Under the pieces are notes generated by a model. That model was not told the origin of the DNA. It worked only from the letters and a program-made list of their open reading frames with translations, and ran no database searches. From Amoebidium appalachense (lineage: Eukaryota; Ichthyosporea): a stretch of 64,000 nt of DNA. Below are positions 1-43,099 of the stretch, piece after piece (the first letter of the stretch is position 1; every line of letters starts with the position of its first letter). The position numbers were made by a program, and so were the translations under genes. Location: assembly GCA_963693365.1 (NCBI GenBank), contig CAVNZM010000015.1:2108001-2172000 (forward strand). The letters run 5' to 3'.

Positions 1-378
1 GGTTTTTGATTTTGTTTGTTATTTTTTGTATTGTTGTTGTTTGAGAGTGTGTGGTGGGGGGTTTGAATGGAATATGGGTATCTGTCGTCCAATATCGGCA
101 TGTATGTGCATATTTATTCACACGAAAAGAGGAGGAATAGGCTACACACTGTTTCTTTACTCTCTGTGTGTTTGCTGGCGGCATATAGCCGATTTGAACG
201 GACGAGTCTTAATCCCACGTGCATGGACATATGTTCTAATACTAAATGTGTTGGACACTAAATTAGGTGTGCCGTCTGAATGCGGATGGTACCAAGATAT
301 TGACAGGTACGTTTGTCCTGCTCACTAATCCCATATTTTTTTCTCCGTAGTATACTCCCGCCCAACCTTCTCCATCCA

Positions 379-415
<37 letters not shown>

Positions 416-707
416 TCCTCTCCCTCCCCTCCCCAGAGATCCGTCGTAGATGTGTATATCGTATTCTGTAAAGCATAAGAACCCCCCCCCTCCCCCCCCC
501 CCAAAAAAAAAAAAAAAAAAAGAAAAAGAAAAAAAATTTGCCCACCCACCCCTTCCCCCCTCTCCCGACCGTCCCGTTCCTCCTGCATCATCGATCCTTT
601 GATTTTTTTTGTTTTTTTTTTCCCTCTCTTTTCATTTATGTTGCCTTTTTAGGTTACTGGCACATATGTTCCCGTCTGTCGCTTGCTGACTGTGCGTATG
701 CCCACAG

Positions 708-7833
<7,126 letters not shown>

Positions 7834-8043
7834 AACCTGCTGCAGCCCTAATTTCGGCAAAAGAAAAAATTATTTCCTGCCGAATTTGAGCCAGCAGTCA
7901 CCTCCCTCTCTCTGTTTGACTCATTAGCCACCATTAACAGATAGGCACACTAAGGTCATGCCCTCATGCAGTGTGTGCATACACGAATGCACACGCACAC
8001 ATACACGTGCATTTGCATCGGGTGCAGCATGCGTGCACGTGCG

Positions 8044-8107
<64 letters not shown>

Positions 8108-8816
8108 ATTGCATAAATGTTTTATTATTTGGTCATGCTGTGCAGTTTGCCTCTGTTTCTGCACAGGAATGTGCTTGTCGGGGGCTTATTTAGATTTATA
8201 TTCGTTTGCCTTCGGGCACGGAATGGGATGTGGAGGCTAAATCTTGCAGCCTTTGGCTTGTTTTTAGATTTAAAGCAACTGCAAAGTGGCTTCGTTACAA
8301 GAATTTAGGCTCCACTTTTTTAGCTCCTAGGACCACCTACATCTGTGTGGGGTGATGGTGGAACTTGGGCTGGAAACGACATGCCTATAATAATTGACAT
8401 GTTCCGAATTGAAGCACGTATGCCATGTTTCCTTAACTGTTCTTGTGGATTGTATCATAAGTTTATGCCGTTTTTTTCCGAGGATTGCAAAATTTTATTC
8501 TGATATCAAACACGTTGAACTAGAGGGGGAGGGGGGGGGGGATCTGCATGAGGTTTTGCAATTGTTCGACCTATAGCAATTTGATTTAAAAAAAGGAATA
8601 ATAAACAAAATGATTGATATAGTTGAACAAGAATCCAACTGCTCTTTTCAACCTTAAGCCCGGATGTGTTGAAACTCCTGTCTCTCTCCGTGATAGTGCT
8701 AAGAAAATCGAGTGTTGAACCGATATCATTGCATTGTGGCGTGTCCATTTTGATGCTACATGTGGTATTTGGTCTTCCTGCTTCTAGAGAAAAGGGTTGA
8801 CACCTTTGCGTGTGTG

Positions 8817-8877
<61 letters not shown>

Positions 8878-9150
8878 ACCAATAGGGCCTTCATGGACAC
8901 GTGATCGAGCATCGTTGGTGTAATACATTTGAGTCTATGATATCTATTTGTGACCGGCCCAGCTAGCTACGAGCAGATCTAGCCCAATTGATACACGTGA
9001 TAGTTGGTCGGTGCACCATGAATAAAAATTGCTTGGCTGTTTGTCTCCCAGAACTAAATACAGCTGCAGTCAGACGCGAAGGAGGAGGAGGCCGGGGCCC
9101 CCGGCTAGAGGGGGGATCTGGAGAAATCTAATGTGTAGAGGGCACGCGCC

Positions 9151-9200
<50 letters not shown>

Positions 9201-9403
9201 GTTACACGCTCGAAGGCAACATGCTTAAGGAGTTAGGTCTTACTGAATTCCTACACACGCACATGCACAAACCACGCCTGCACAACCCGTCACAGTCCCA
9301 AACATACACGTGTGCAGGCACACATCGACATAGCACCGTAAAGCGGCCGTGGCATGGCATTCCCCCCCCCCCCCCCCCCCCCCCTTCCGGGCCGGCCCCT
9401 CCC

Positions 9404-9455
<52 letters not shown>

Positions 9456-9893
9456 ACCACCACCACCACCACCACCACAGCATACATATAAGGCCCGAAT
9501 GCATCACACGTATGCATCACACGCACGTGTGCACACGGGTAATCATAAGCACAAAGCTCAACATCATACGGTATATACCCGCATCTGCATTACACTCTCG
9601 CTTGCGCGCGGTATCATCTGACTCAGAGGTGGGCGCTTGAACTATGTACATTTACTGCTCATGATTCTACTACTATGATTCTTAAACCTTCACACGTTTC
9701 GAGCCGACTGCAAGTTTCTAAGTTACGAGGGCACCAATTAATTTCGGCTCAGTTTTTGTATGATAGTAATCACTTTGTAAAAATGAATAGCTGCTTCGAT
9801 CTAGCTATAAAAAAAAAAAAAACCGGAAACTAAAACGTAATTACAGCCCTTGATTTTGACACCCTCTCCTACCTTTGAGTGTCCAACGTCCCA

Positions 9894-9942
<49 letters not shown>

Positions 9943-10208
9943 CCCCAAAAAAAAAGAAAAGAAAAGAAAAAAAGAAAAAACAGAAACCACCCACCCCACC
10001 CACCCACCACCTAAACAGCCATTACATATCAAAAGAGACCGTGCCAAAGACGAAACAGAAATTTTTAAAGCCCCTACAGGGCCACTGGATCATATAATCA
10101 CGCAAATCAATTTGTTATTCAACCCAAGAATCGTGTGACCATCACACTATGTGGACACACACATGCATCATAAAGGCTACCACCATTCATTCATGCAGAC
10201 CCCCCCCC

Positions 10209-10263
<55 letters not shown>

Positions 10264-10667
10264 AAACCACCACTCCAATGCACTCCATACAGTAATACAC
10301 AAAAGCAGACACCACAACAAACCACATGCATTAACATCCCCACAAAAAGGGTTCTAAGCTTTGGAAAGCGGAAGGAAAGCGAGAATGCCGGAAGAACCTC
10401 CCCTCTCCCCCCCCCCCATCAACAAAAAAAAAAACACACACAACATACACACACACACACACACACAAAGAAAAAAAAACACACACACACATACACGCAC
10501 ATACACACACACACACACTCACACTCACATATACAAATCGCGATGCACCCTTTCCTAATACAGGTGGCAAATCTATGTACTAGAACAACGGTATTCAATC
10601 AACCCGTGCAAGATCTATTCTTATGAACATTCATTCCGAATTTTATGCCCAAATCACCCATGCAAGC
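7834..10667. other. Intergenic region between convergent Sec12 and RasGEF genes
   Basis: Sec12 3' flank of ordinary composition (7834-8050, 8100-8800, 8880-9150 and 9600-9840), interrupted by (CA)n at 8057-8103, (TG)n at 8805-8875, G45 at 9154-9199, C tracts at 9361-9424 ending in A30, and C/A tracts at 9895-9970 and 10200-10265. No exon was recognised. Confidence 0.6.
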
Positions 10668-29793
<19,126 letters not shown>

Positions 29794-29799
29794 GGTTGC

Positions 29800-31399
29800 C
29801 TGCTGAACCAGGATTCGAATAGGTTTTATTAGTCAACACCGTAGCCGGGTAGGAGAAAATAGCAAAACCTTTCAATATTAAGACCAAGCCTTGTTCCTAT
29901 GAGCAAGCAAATAAGATTACAACAGTAGCATGGGCCCTCCATCTGACTACATTGGTTGATCACATGCAAAGTCTGAGCGGAAACGTGCGACTCTGAGGGC
30001 CGGGATTTTGGCTGATAATTGAAATCGTATTTGAAAACCCGTCAAGGTCGTGAAGAAAATGCTGAGAATATTAGTGTGCGCCCTTGATGTACGATGTCTC
30101 ATGCATTGAAGTTTTGTGCATTACAGTCTCTAACCGCATGTTTATAAGAAAATGGGATCGTTGAGCAACAGCACTCACCAGTCACCTAGAGCACCCCCTG
30201 GGAGCGAAGAATGTGCTGTGCAGAGAAAGCTATAGAAGGTGCCACAGATTACTGGTGGGTGGGGCGCCTCACAAGGAATCACCTCAACAAAGTCATCTCG
30301 ATAGCATACAACGCCAACTCCGTCTGTAGGCTTATAATTCTTATGATAAGTTGGGTTATCCCGCCATCAACGAAAGTTATATATCCAGAGTCAAGCGATT
30401 TTCTCGCTTCTACTAACAATCGATTCCTGGAACTCAGATAAACTTTGCGAATTGACCGGGTGACAGGGGTTGGGAGCTGGTTTGTCTTGTCAATCTGGAC
30501 AAACGACCACAGCCAAGCAATGAAAAGATGTCAGGCTGCTGTTCCTTTGATATTGCTGTGATAAGCTGAAAATTGTGTTCTGCTTGATTGATTTTGTCAG
30601 AGCTACCACATTACACCATATCCAGAACTCAGATCGAAGGATGGAGCAGTTTCTCCATATAGATGTTCGAAAATGAGAAGTGTAATTTGATACAGTGGGA
30701 ATGAATGGTTGAGCCGACCGCTAAAGGGTGTGCGTGGACCAGAAGAGATTCAAGCGGCTCTTAATATTGTGTGTGGAACACAGCATTGCTATTTAAAGTA
30801 GACTAAGACCACATGCATGTAAATCGGCAGCCTGAACGATCCAGGATCTTTTTGAAAAACGGCTCAGATAAGTAATATGTTAGAATGATGTGTGCAGACC
30901 CTGCCTGGAATTGAACAGGCAGAAACATCGGCCTGTTCAGCCGGCTAAATATTGTTCCACACTATCAAGAACCTTTACAGGAATCACTATTGCGCTGTAC
31001 TAAACAGCCGCAGTTCTTGCAGTAACTCTGAGTTGCGTTGCACTTTTCTTGGCGCGCTCTGTTGCGGTTTTCGGTTTGACTGACTTGACTCACTTTGCGT
31101 CATCAGCGCGTATTTGATTAGCTGTTTCCTGCAGTTGCATGTTTGATTGGCCCTACACGCACCACTTTTGAAACCCCCAAAACACCTATGTGCGGGGGAT
31201 TCGGGGGGAAAAAAAATAAAATAAAAATTGTATCTGGAATACAGCAAAATTATGCAAAAACGAATGCTGCTCACTCTCAGACACGAGTAAATGATGAACT
31301 AATTATATAACATACCCGGAAAAACTCTGTAAACATACAAGTTGGCAAGCCATCATTGCTTGGCAACCTGGCCGCAACCAGGCTTTTATTCTATAGCAA
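29800..31399. other. Upstream region of the RasGEF gene
   Basis: About 1.6 kb of ordinary-complexity DNA with almost no microsatellite, directly 5' of the proposed RasGEF start; the likely promoter side. No convincing exon or core promoter motif was recognised. Confidence 0.4.
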
Positions 31400-32675
31400 T
31401 TTTCCCTACTGGACCACTGATCAATAAATCCCAGTTTCGTGTGTGGACTTTGTCTTTCGTGTACTTTCCTCCATCGTGAAATCGTTAGGTACTGACTGAC
31501 ACTTTGTCAGCCGTGGTTAACCAAATTCCCGTTTCTCAGGTTTTTATCGGTGACTTCAATTGTCCAGTGGTCCGTGTGATAGGGAACATACCCCGTCCCC
31601 AGCACAGTTTCGTCCTTTTTCTGACCGTGCTCGTGTCCTCGCCAACCTTCTTCGAAAGCACCTTGTCCGTCTTCCTCGCGTTTTCGCTAACCACGCGACT
31701 GACTGGGGTGCCTCGTTTTGGGACTCCACCCTTCGAGTAATTTCCCCACCCGATTCCTTACGGCGTAGTTCGGACCATTCCCCTGTACAATTTTCGGTTT
31801 CCTTCCCTGTTCACTTCGGCGGGGCTACTCAGACTAACCGCCGCCTCTTATCTCGCGGTTTCAAGCACAAGCTAAACCAGTTACTCGCCGCCAAGGAGTA
31901 TGAGTCGGTTCATGGCTTCTTTCTTGCCGCAATGCGCGACGCCCGTACGCAGCGGAACCCGGATATTTTAGAGGTTTGTTATAATGAGTTTGTTGAGTTT
32001 CTATTTGCCCTTGGCGAGCAGGTGGTGGGCACGGTTGAGTACCCTTCCGTTCGGCTGAGAGAATCTCACGTTTTGCAGTCCCTACGACAGTTGTTGCCTC
32101 TACAGGAAGCGTTATCGGTCTGGAAATCCGCCGGTCGGTTTGGGCCTTCCTGAGTGCAAGTCTATGCCCCGTCTCCTTCCATCTCCGTCGCTGAATCCGT
32201 CGATGACTATTATGCTTCCCTATTTTCGCTTCCTAACGTGTCCACGGTTCCATCACCGCCCGCTGGCCTCTCCCAGCCGCCGAGTTGGGAGCCGGACCGA
32301 TCGTTCCCGGGCACTTTTCACAATTATTTCAACTCTTCGGCTGTTTTTCAAGTTGGTGCTATACGGGCGTCAAACCCCGCAAGGCGTGCGGGCCGGATGC
32401 TCTTCCTCCCGTGCTCTTCAAGGTTCTTTCTCCCGTGCTTCCGCCCCGTTGTCGTGCAGAGTCCCCCCCGCCCCCGCCTTTTGCTGTCCTTCTTAGTGAG
32501 TTTTTTTCGGCTTTTTTCGAACTCGGGTTTATTCCAAATTCGTGGCTTGACACAATCGTTACGCCCGTTCGTAAGAAGGTATCGCAGGGGGTCATTAACG
32601 ACTTTTGTCCCGTCACACTTACCAACGTTTTTCGTCGGCTCTTCGGGTTGCATGCTTCGCGCGTTTAACACCGAC
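31400..32675 (+). mobile_element. Degenerate LINE-type (non-LTR) retrotransposon fragment: endonuclease and reverse transcriptase
   Basis: Three overlapping frames share one decayed ORF. From 31504 the frame has QVFIGDFNCP, the GDFN motif of APE-type endonucleases. The frame from 31560 has DHSPVQFSV, the C-terminal SDH motif of that domain, then a linker. The frame from 32285 has KACGPDALPPVLFK (about 32381-32422) and GFIPNSWLDTIVTPVRKK (about 32522-32577), the 'sPGpDgip' and 'g.iP..w....vtpi.K' blocks at the start of LINE reverse transcriptases. At least two frameshifts separate the pieces. The sequence stops at about 32670 in a poly(C) tract before the catalytic FADD-type box, so the copy is truncated and dead. 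Confidence 0.75.
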
Positions 32676-32929
32676 GATTCTTCCCCCCCCCCCCCCCCCC
32701 CCCTCCCCCCCCCCCCCCCCCCCCACCACCACCACCCCACCCTCCCTTATTCCACACTGCTTCTTTTCATTTGTAGAATCGCGCCTGCATTATGTTGCAT
32801 TCTACCCCCCCCCCCCCCTCCCCTTTGCATTCTAACCCCTTCTTCTTATGCATCCCCCTGCTCCCCGCCCCCACCCCCTCCCCCTCGCCCCCTCCCCCCC
32901 CCCCCCCCCCCCCCCCCCCACACACACAC

Positions 32930-33110
32930 ACCCCCCAAGCGCTCGTTTGCATTCTAACCCCTTTAGCATCCTTAACCCTCCCCCCCCCCCAAGCACTCGT
33001 TTGCATTCTAACTCCTTTAGCATCCTAACCCCCCCCCCCCCCCCCCCCCAAAGCACTCGCTTGCATTCTAACCCCTTTAGCATCCTAACCCCCCCCCCCC
33101 CCCCCCCCCC
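32930..33110 (+). repeat. Tandem poly(C)-tailed units, about 57 bp x3-4
   Basis: AAGC(A/G)CTCG(C/T)TTGCATTCTAAC followed by CCTTTAGCATCC and a C tract is repeated three to four times. Each unit contains the same GCATTCTAAC end as the SINE-like family. Confidence 0.8.
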
Positions 33111-33112
33111 AG

Positions 33113-33223
33113 CCCATTGGGCACTTCGAGGACGTATCCACGGCCATGTGACTGCATGGCATCCAGGTCCACCCCCAGCATGCAAACGGTGTGGTCTGTG
33201 CAAACAGCGGCCACCCATGCAGG
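33113..33223 (+). CDS. Candidate exon of uncertain strand
   Basis: On the plus strand the segment has a poly(C)CAG acceptor and a strong donor CAGG|GTAAGTAA, but none of its open frames joins the 34429 exon in phase. On the minus strand the peptide is more natural (TVCMLGVDLDAMQSHGRGYV) but lacks a good donor. Complex sequence between poly(C) tracts. Confidence 0.3.
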
Positions 33224-33241
33224 GTAAGTAATACTTGACTT

Positions 33242-33272
<31 letters not shown>

Positions 33273-33345
33273 ACTTTCCCTTCCCTTTCTGGCCTGATGA
33301 TGGGCTGTTGTTCACGTGTTCTTCTCTGCACCAAGTGTACCGTTG

Positions 33346-33382
<37 letters not shown>

Positions 33383-33954
33383 CCCCCCCCCCCCCCCCTC
33401 TCTCTCCCCCCCCCCCCCCTTCTCTCTTTCTCTCACCCTCCCTGCATCCATCCATCTCTCCCCCCGCCCCCCTCCCCCAGCCACACCCTGCCCCCCTCTC
33501 CCCCCCCTTGTATCTCTCGCCCCATCCCCCCCCCCCCCCCCCCACCCCAACACCCCCCCATCTCTCCCCCCCCCCCCCCCCCCCCCCCCTCTCCCTCTGC
33601 GCTTGCCCGTCCTTTCTTCTATCTCTCTCTCCCTCCGGCACTCCCTCTTTTCTGGGTCTCTTTCTCGCTCACACACACTCTCTCTCTCCGTTCTTTTCTC
33701 CTTCCCTTTTGTCTCTCCCTCTTTCCATCCCCCCCCCCCCCCCCCCGGGGAGCTTCCTAGAAGCCCCGTCTCCTGAGTTCCTATCTATATTTTTCTTGCT
33801 TCTGCTTACTGCTGCAACTTTAACCCCCGGCCTTTCCCACTGCCCTTGCCTGCATAAGCAACCCTGCTCGTCTCTGATCAAGACGGGTGACCTACTCATG
33901 TTCAAGTGAAACAGTATCTGAGTTGGGTTTCGTTAACGAGGGGAATAGGTCGAA

Positions 33955-34115
33955 ACTCGGGTACTGTGGATGACGTGGGCCCCCCCTGAGGATGGGCTCT
34001 GCTTATTATGCATACTCTTTATGTATGGCTTGCATTCTGCATCGTGTTATCCGTTTGTTCTTGTGTACTTCGTACTTTTTGACGCATTCAAACCACCCCC
34101 CCCCCCCCCCCCTCC
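33955..34115 (+). repeat. SINE-like dispersed repeat with poly(C) tail, plus copy
   Basis: Starts near ACTGTGGATGACGTGGGCCCC, contains GGGCTCTGCTTATTATGCAT and ends ACTTCGTACTTTTTGACGCA then TTCAAACC and a C tract. Related copies lie at 11665-11812, 18615-18730 and 18780-18905 (minus) and 46166-46285 (plus); 3' end fragments are at 1755-1795, 52757-52785 and 63935-64000. Confidence 0.55.
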
Positions 34116-34164
34116 TTCCCCTGCCTCCTCTCCACATCCACTTACGTATCGGCATTAAAAAACG

Positions 34165-34428
34165 TGCTACTTCCAGGCTAACATATCCGTACGTCTCCTG
34201 GAATATCTATCTGCATTTTGTCAAGGAGCGACTTCCGGGCTAACATATCTAACTGCGAATCTATCTGTGTGATGACAAGAAATGACTTGTGGGCTAATGT
34301 GTCCACCTGCATATCTATCTGCATAATAACAAGGAATGACTTGTGGGCTAGCAAATCCACCCGCATTTCTATCTCCATTTCGACAAGACATGACTTTCAG
34401 GCTAATATATCCACGGGTATATCCACAG
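34165..34428 (+). repeat. 54-bp tandem array next to an exon
   Basis: About five imperfect copies with GGGCTAA(C/T)ATATCCA and ATGACTTGTGGGCTA. The period is a multiple of three, and one frame is open across the array with an 18-residue repeat (RNDLWANVSTCISICIIT). It ends at the acceptor of the 34429 exon. Confidence 0.8.
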
Positions 34429-39495
<5,067 letters not shown>

Positions 39496-39659
39496 GGTAA
39501 GCCTTCAATAGTCTCTCCAGAGACCTTTGGTAGCCTACTCCCTTGGGCTCTCTTTCAAAAGGCACAAGTAGCTTACTCTCTGGTCTAGCACACCCTCATC
39601 CATTCCCACTCTCTCTATTATTATCTCACCCCATCTATGTCTCACTAGTGTCCAGCATT

Positions 39660-40485
<826 letters not shown>

Positions 40486-40528
40486 TAGCATGCTGTACAC
40501 ACATCAATGATCATGACACCCGCTACAG

Positions 40529-40612
40529 ACTGTACGGACAGCGCCAGGATCGAATCCCAAGGATTGGGATTGTGCTTGGGCAGATCGGCGCACACCACAC
40601 CAGGACGAATAG
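40529..40612 (+). CDS. Candidate orphan exon LYGQRQDRIPRIGIVLGQIG
   Basis: Acceptor CCGCTACAG after a 230-nt (CA)n field, donor AATAG|GTACAC. It has an open frame with a basic then hydrophobic composition. It may continue the 34-39 kb gene or start another. Confidence 0.3.
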   Translation, partial: TVRTAPGSNPKDWDCAWADRRTPHQDE

Positions 40613-42400
40613 GTACACTGATGTGTGCTCAAACTTTAAGTGTTGAACCAGCATTTAACTTGAACAAAGCAATTTACTAATAGCCACCTCCTTCATTTAT
40701 TCATTAACAAGGTTGTCTGTTGTCTGTTTTTTAACAGAAAAGGTGAATAGGATATTTACATATCAGTGGGATTAGCCTTAAAATCGAGATATATGCCCTT
40801 AAGTTTTCCTGTTAGATTTTATGTTAAAAGGGCATGATCTTTTTGGTAAATGGTTCAGTATTGACATCCGATTGGCTTATCTGGACTGATCACTTTTGAA
40901 TTGGTTGAGTGGGTGAGTGGTGGGGGGGGGGGGGGCAGGGGGGGGGGGGGGGGGGGGGGGGAGGGGGGGGGGGGGGGGGGGGGGGGTCCCTCACAGTTTT
41001 TGGGCTATGTGTTGTATTATCAGGGATTAAAACCCACATGTCTCAAACTACAAAACTATAAGGTTTGGCAAACTTGAGTATCATGAGAGAGAAAGACCAA
41101 ATGTATATGTATGTATATGTATATGCTACCGTACCGAGATATATTTGATCTGTATGTTTTCTTTTCTTTGTTTTAAAAAGGGGAGGGGGGGAGGGGAGGG
41201 GGGGGGGGGGACACACAGTGTATAATAATGGGGTAAATGCATTTTTAGGTAACTTTTTTATGAAGTATGAATATCCAGGACATGTAGCTGTCCGTCTTTG
41301 CTCTTTGAGGCTCTTCTGAACATGCGCAAGTACTGCTATACATGGTTAGCTTGCTCATGCATTTGGGTGGTAGGTATAATTTAAACGTTATGGAAATGAT
41401 GTTTGCATGTGGTGCATGTTGACCCCTAAGGTAGGGTTGATAAAAATATAACATGTAGCCATTAGTGTTTGCCCCCCCCCCCCCCCCCGGGGGGGGGGGG
41501 GGGGGAGGGCTCAACCACACTAGCAGAATAATTCAGGCTCGGTGCAGGATATTTCTGCTTAGAGCAGTATAATTCTGCTTCAAAGCAGAATGATTCTGCT
41601 TGTGTGGTTGAGCCCTCCAAAGTTACAGGGTTGTGATCCCCTACCTCAAATTTCCTGCCTCGCTGCCTATTATTATTAGCTACACACACAACTTTGCATG
41701 CCTGGAGCATAAACATTCAAATCCCCATTCCGCCTCTACATGCTTCTGGGAGGCCCCAGCCCATGATAATCTCAATGTATGGTTCTGCACGCACACACAT
41801 GCACATACACGTGCACACACACATGCATGCTTGCAATTTCATGCACCTACGCCCATGCTCACACACATATGCACACACCTGGACACACACAGGCCAACAT
41901 ACACATGCACACAGACCAACACACACTGGTAACCACAAGTCACACATCCACACTTACATTGCATGCATATAATAGGCAAGATTGAACACACACACTCCCA
42001 CTATGCACAGGTACCGTACTATGTATGCAAGCACCTGCCTATAGAAAAATCTCAACTCAGCACTTGTCAAGGGTGTGTTGGCTTGTCAACTGCATGACCA
42101 TAAATATAGCAAACTCACCAACACATACCCATATACATGTGCATGTGCACACACACGCGTTTAATCGTCAGCACTGGGATGCTTGCACGGGTGTATTGGT
42201 TGCCCAATATCATTCCTTTTATTTAAGGGGTGGTGTAGTTTGGTGCAAGTCAAACATGATAGGCAGCAACTGTGCAATTTCAACATGGTTGGCAACAAAC
42301 CCACGGCACCAGAAAGCCCTTAGCACACCCATCAATAAAGGTGGTGTGGCGTATCATGTTATGCCAGCCTGCCTCTTGCATTGGGTTTCAACATCTGTAG
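40613..42400. other. Non-coding stretch with poly(G) and hairpin DNA
   Basis: Ordinary DNA at 40613-40915, a G tract of about 65 at 40921-40986, the C/G palindrome at 41472-41505, the MITE-like hairpin, and plain sequence rich in CACATGCA words to about 42170. No exon recognised. Confidence 0.5.
41504..41618. mobile_element. MITE-like hairpin element
   Basis: 115 bp with 31-bp terminal inverted repeats starting GGAGGGCTCAACCACAC, with two mismatches between the arms. The centre holds copies of ATTCTGCTT / AAGCAGAAT that form an inner hairpin. No target duplication is visible because the left flank is poly(G). Confidence 0.6.
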
Positions 42401-42419
42401 TGGCAGAATGGGTGCTTTT

Positions 42420-43095
42420 GCAATATGGTTAGCAACAACCCCACAGCATCAGCGCACCATCGGCACATCCTTGAAAAAGGGGTGGTGTGGTTTGCTGTGC
42501 ATTTCGCACATTTCGCAACAACACCACAGCATGAATGCACCACCAGCATGCCCTCGAAAAAGGTTTGCTGTGCATTTCACATGTTTGGCATCGACCCCAC
42601 TGCTTCAGCGCACCATCAGCACGTCCTTGAAAAAGGGGTGGTGTGGTTTGCTGTGCATTTCGCACATTTCGCAACAAGACCACAGCATGAATGCACCACC
42701 AGCATGCCCTTGAAAAAGGTTGCTGTGCATTTCGCATGTTTCGCAACAACCCCACAGCATCAGTGCACCATCAGCACGTCCTTGAAAAAGGGGTGGTGTG
42801 GTTTGCTGTGCGTTTCGCACGTTTTTCAACAACACTAAAGCATCAGCGCGCCATCAGCACGTCCTTGAAAAAGGGGTGGTGTGGTCTGCTGTGCATCTTG
42901 CACTTTCCGCAACAACACCATAGCATCAGTGCACCACCAACACGTCCGTGAAAAGGGGTGGTGTGGTTTGTTTGGTGTGCATTTACTAGTAGCACATTTT
43001 GCAACAACACCACAGCATCAGCGCACCATCAGCACAGTCCTTGAAAAAGGGGTGGTGTGATTTGCTGTGCATTTCCAACATGTTTCGCAGCAAGG
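42420..43095 (+). repeat. 86-bp tandem array
   Basis: About seven to eight units of roughly 86 bp, each with CATCAGCACGTCCTTGAAAA, GGGGTGGTGTGGTTTGCTGT and TTTCGCAACAACACCACAGC. Diverged half-units extend left to about 42170. Frames through it are open but differ between units, so it is treated as a satellite. Confidence 0.85.
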
Positions 43096-43099
43096 GTTT

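Noticed and set aside
9029-9640. Frames rich in Pro or Gly next to C/G tracts
   Set aside because: Products of homopolymer reading; the intervening residues have no splice signals or family match.
31504-32957. Treating the LINE fragment as a host gene
   Set aside because: GDFN, SDH and RT motifs are spread over different frames, which indicates a decayed retroelement.
42420-43095. CRISPR array
   Set aside because: The 86-bp units are head-to-tail with no unique spacers, and the genome is eukaryotic.
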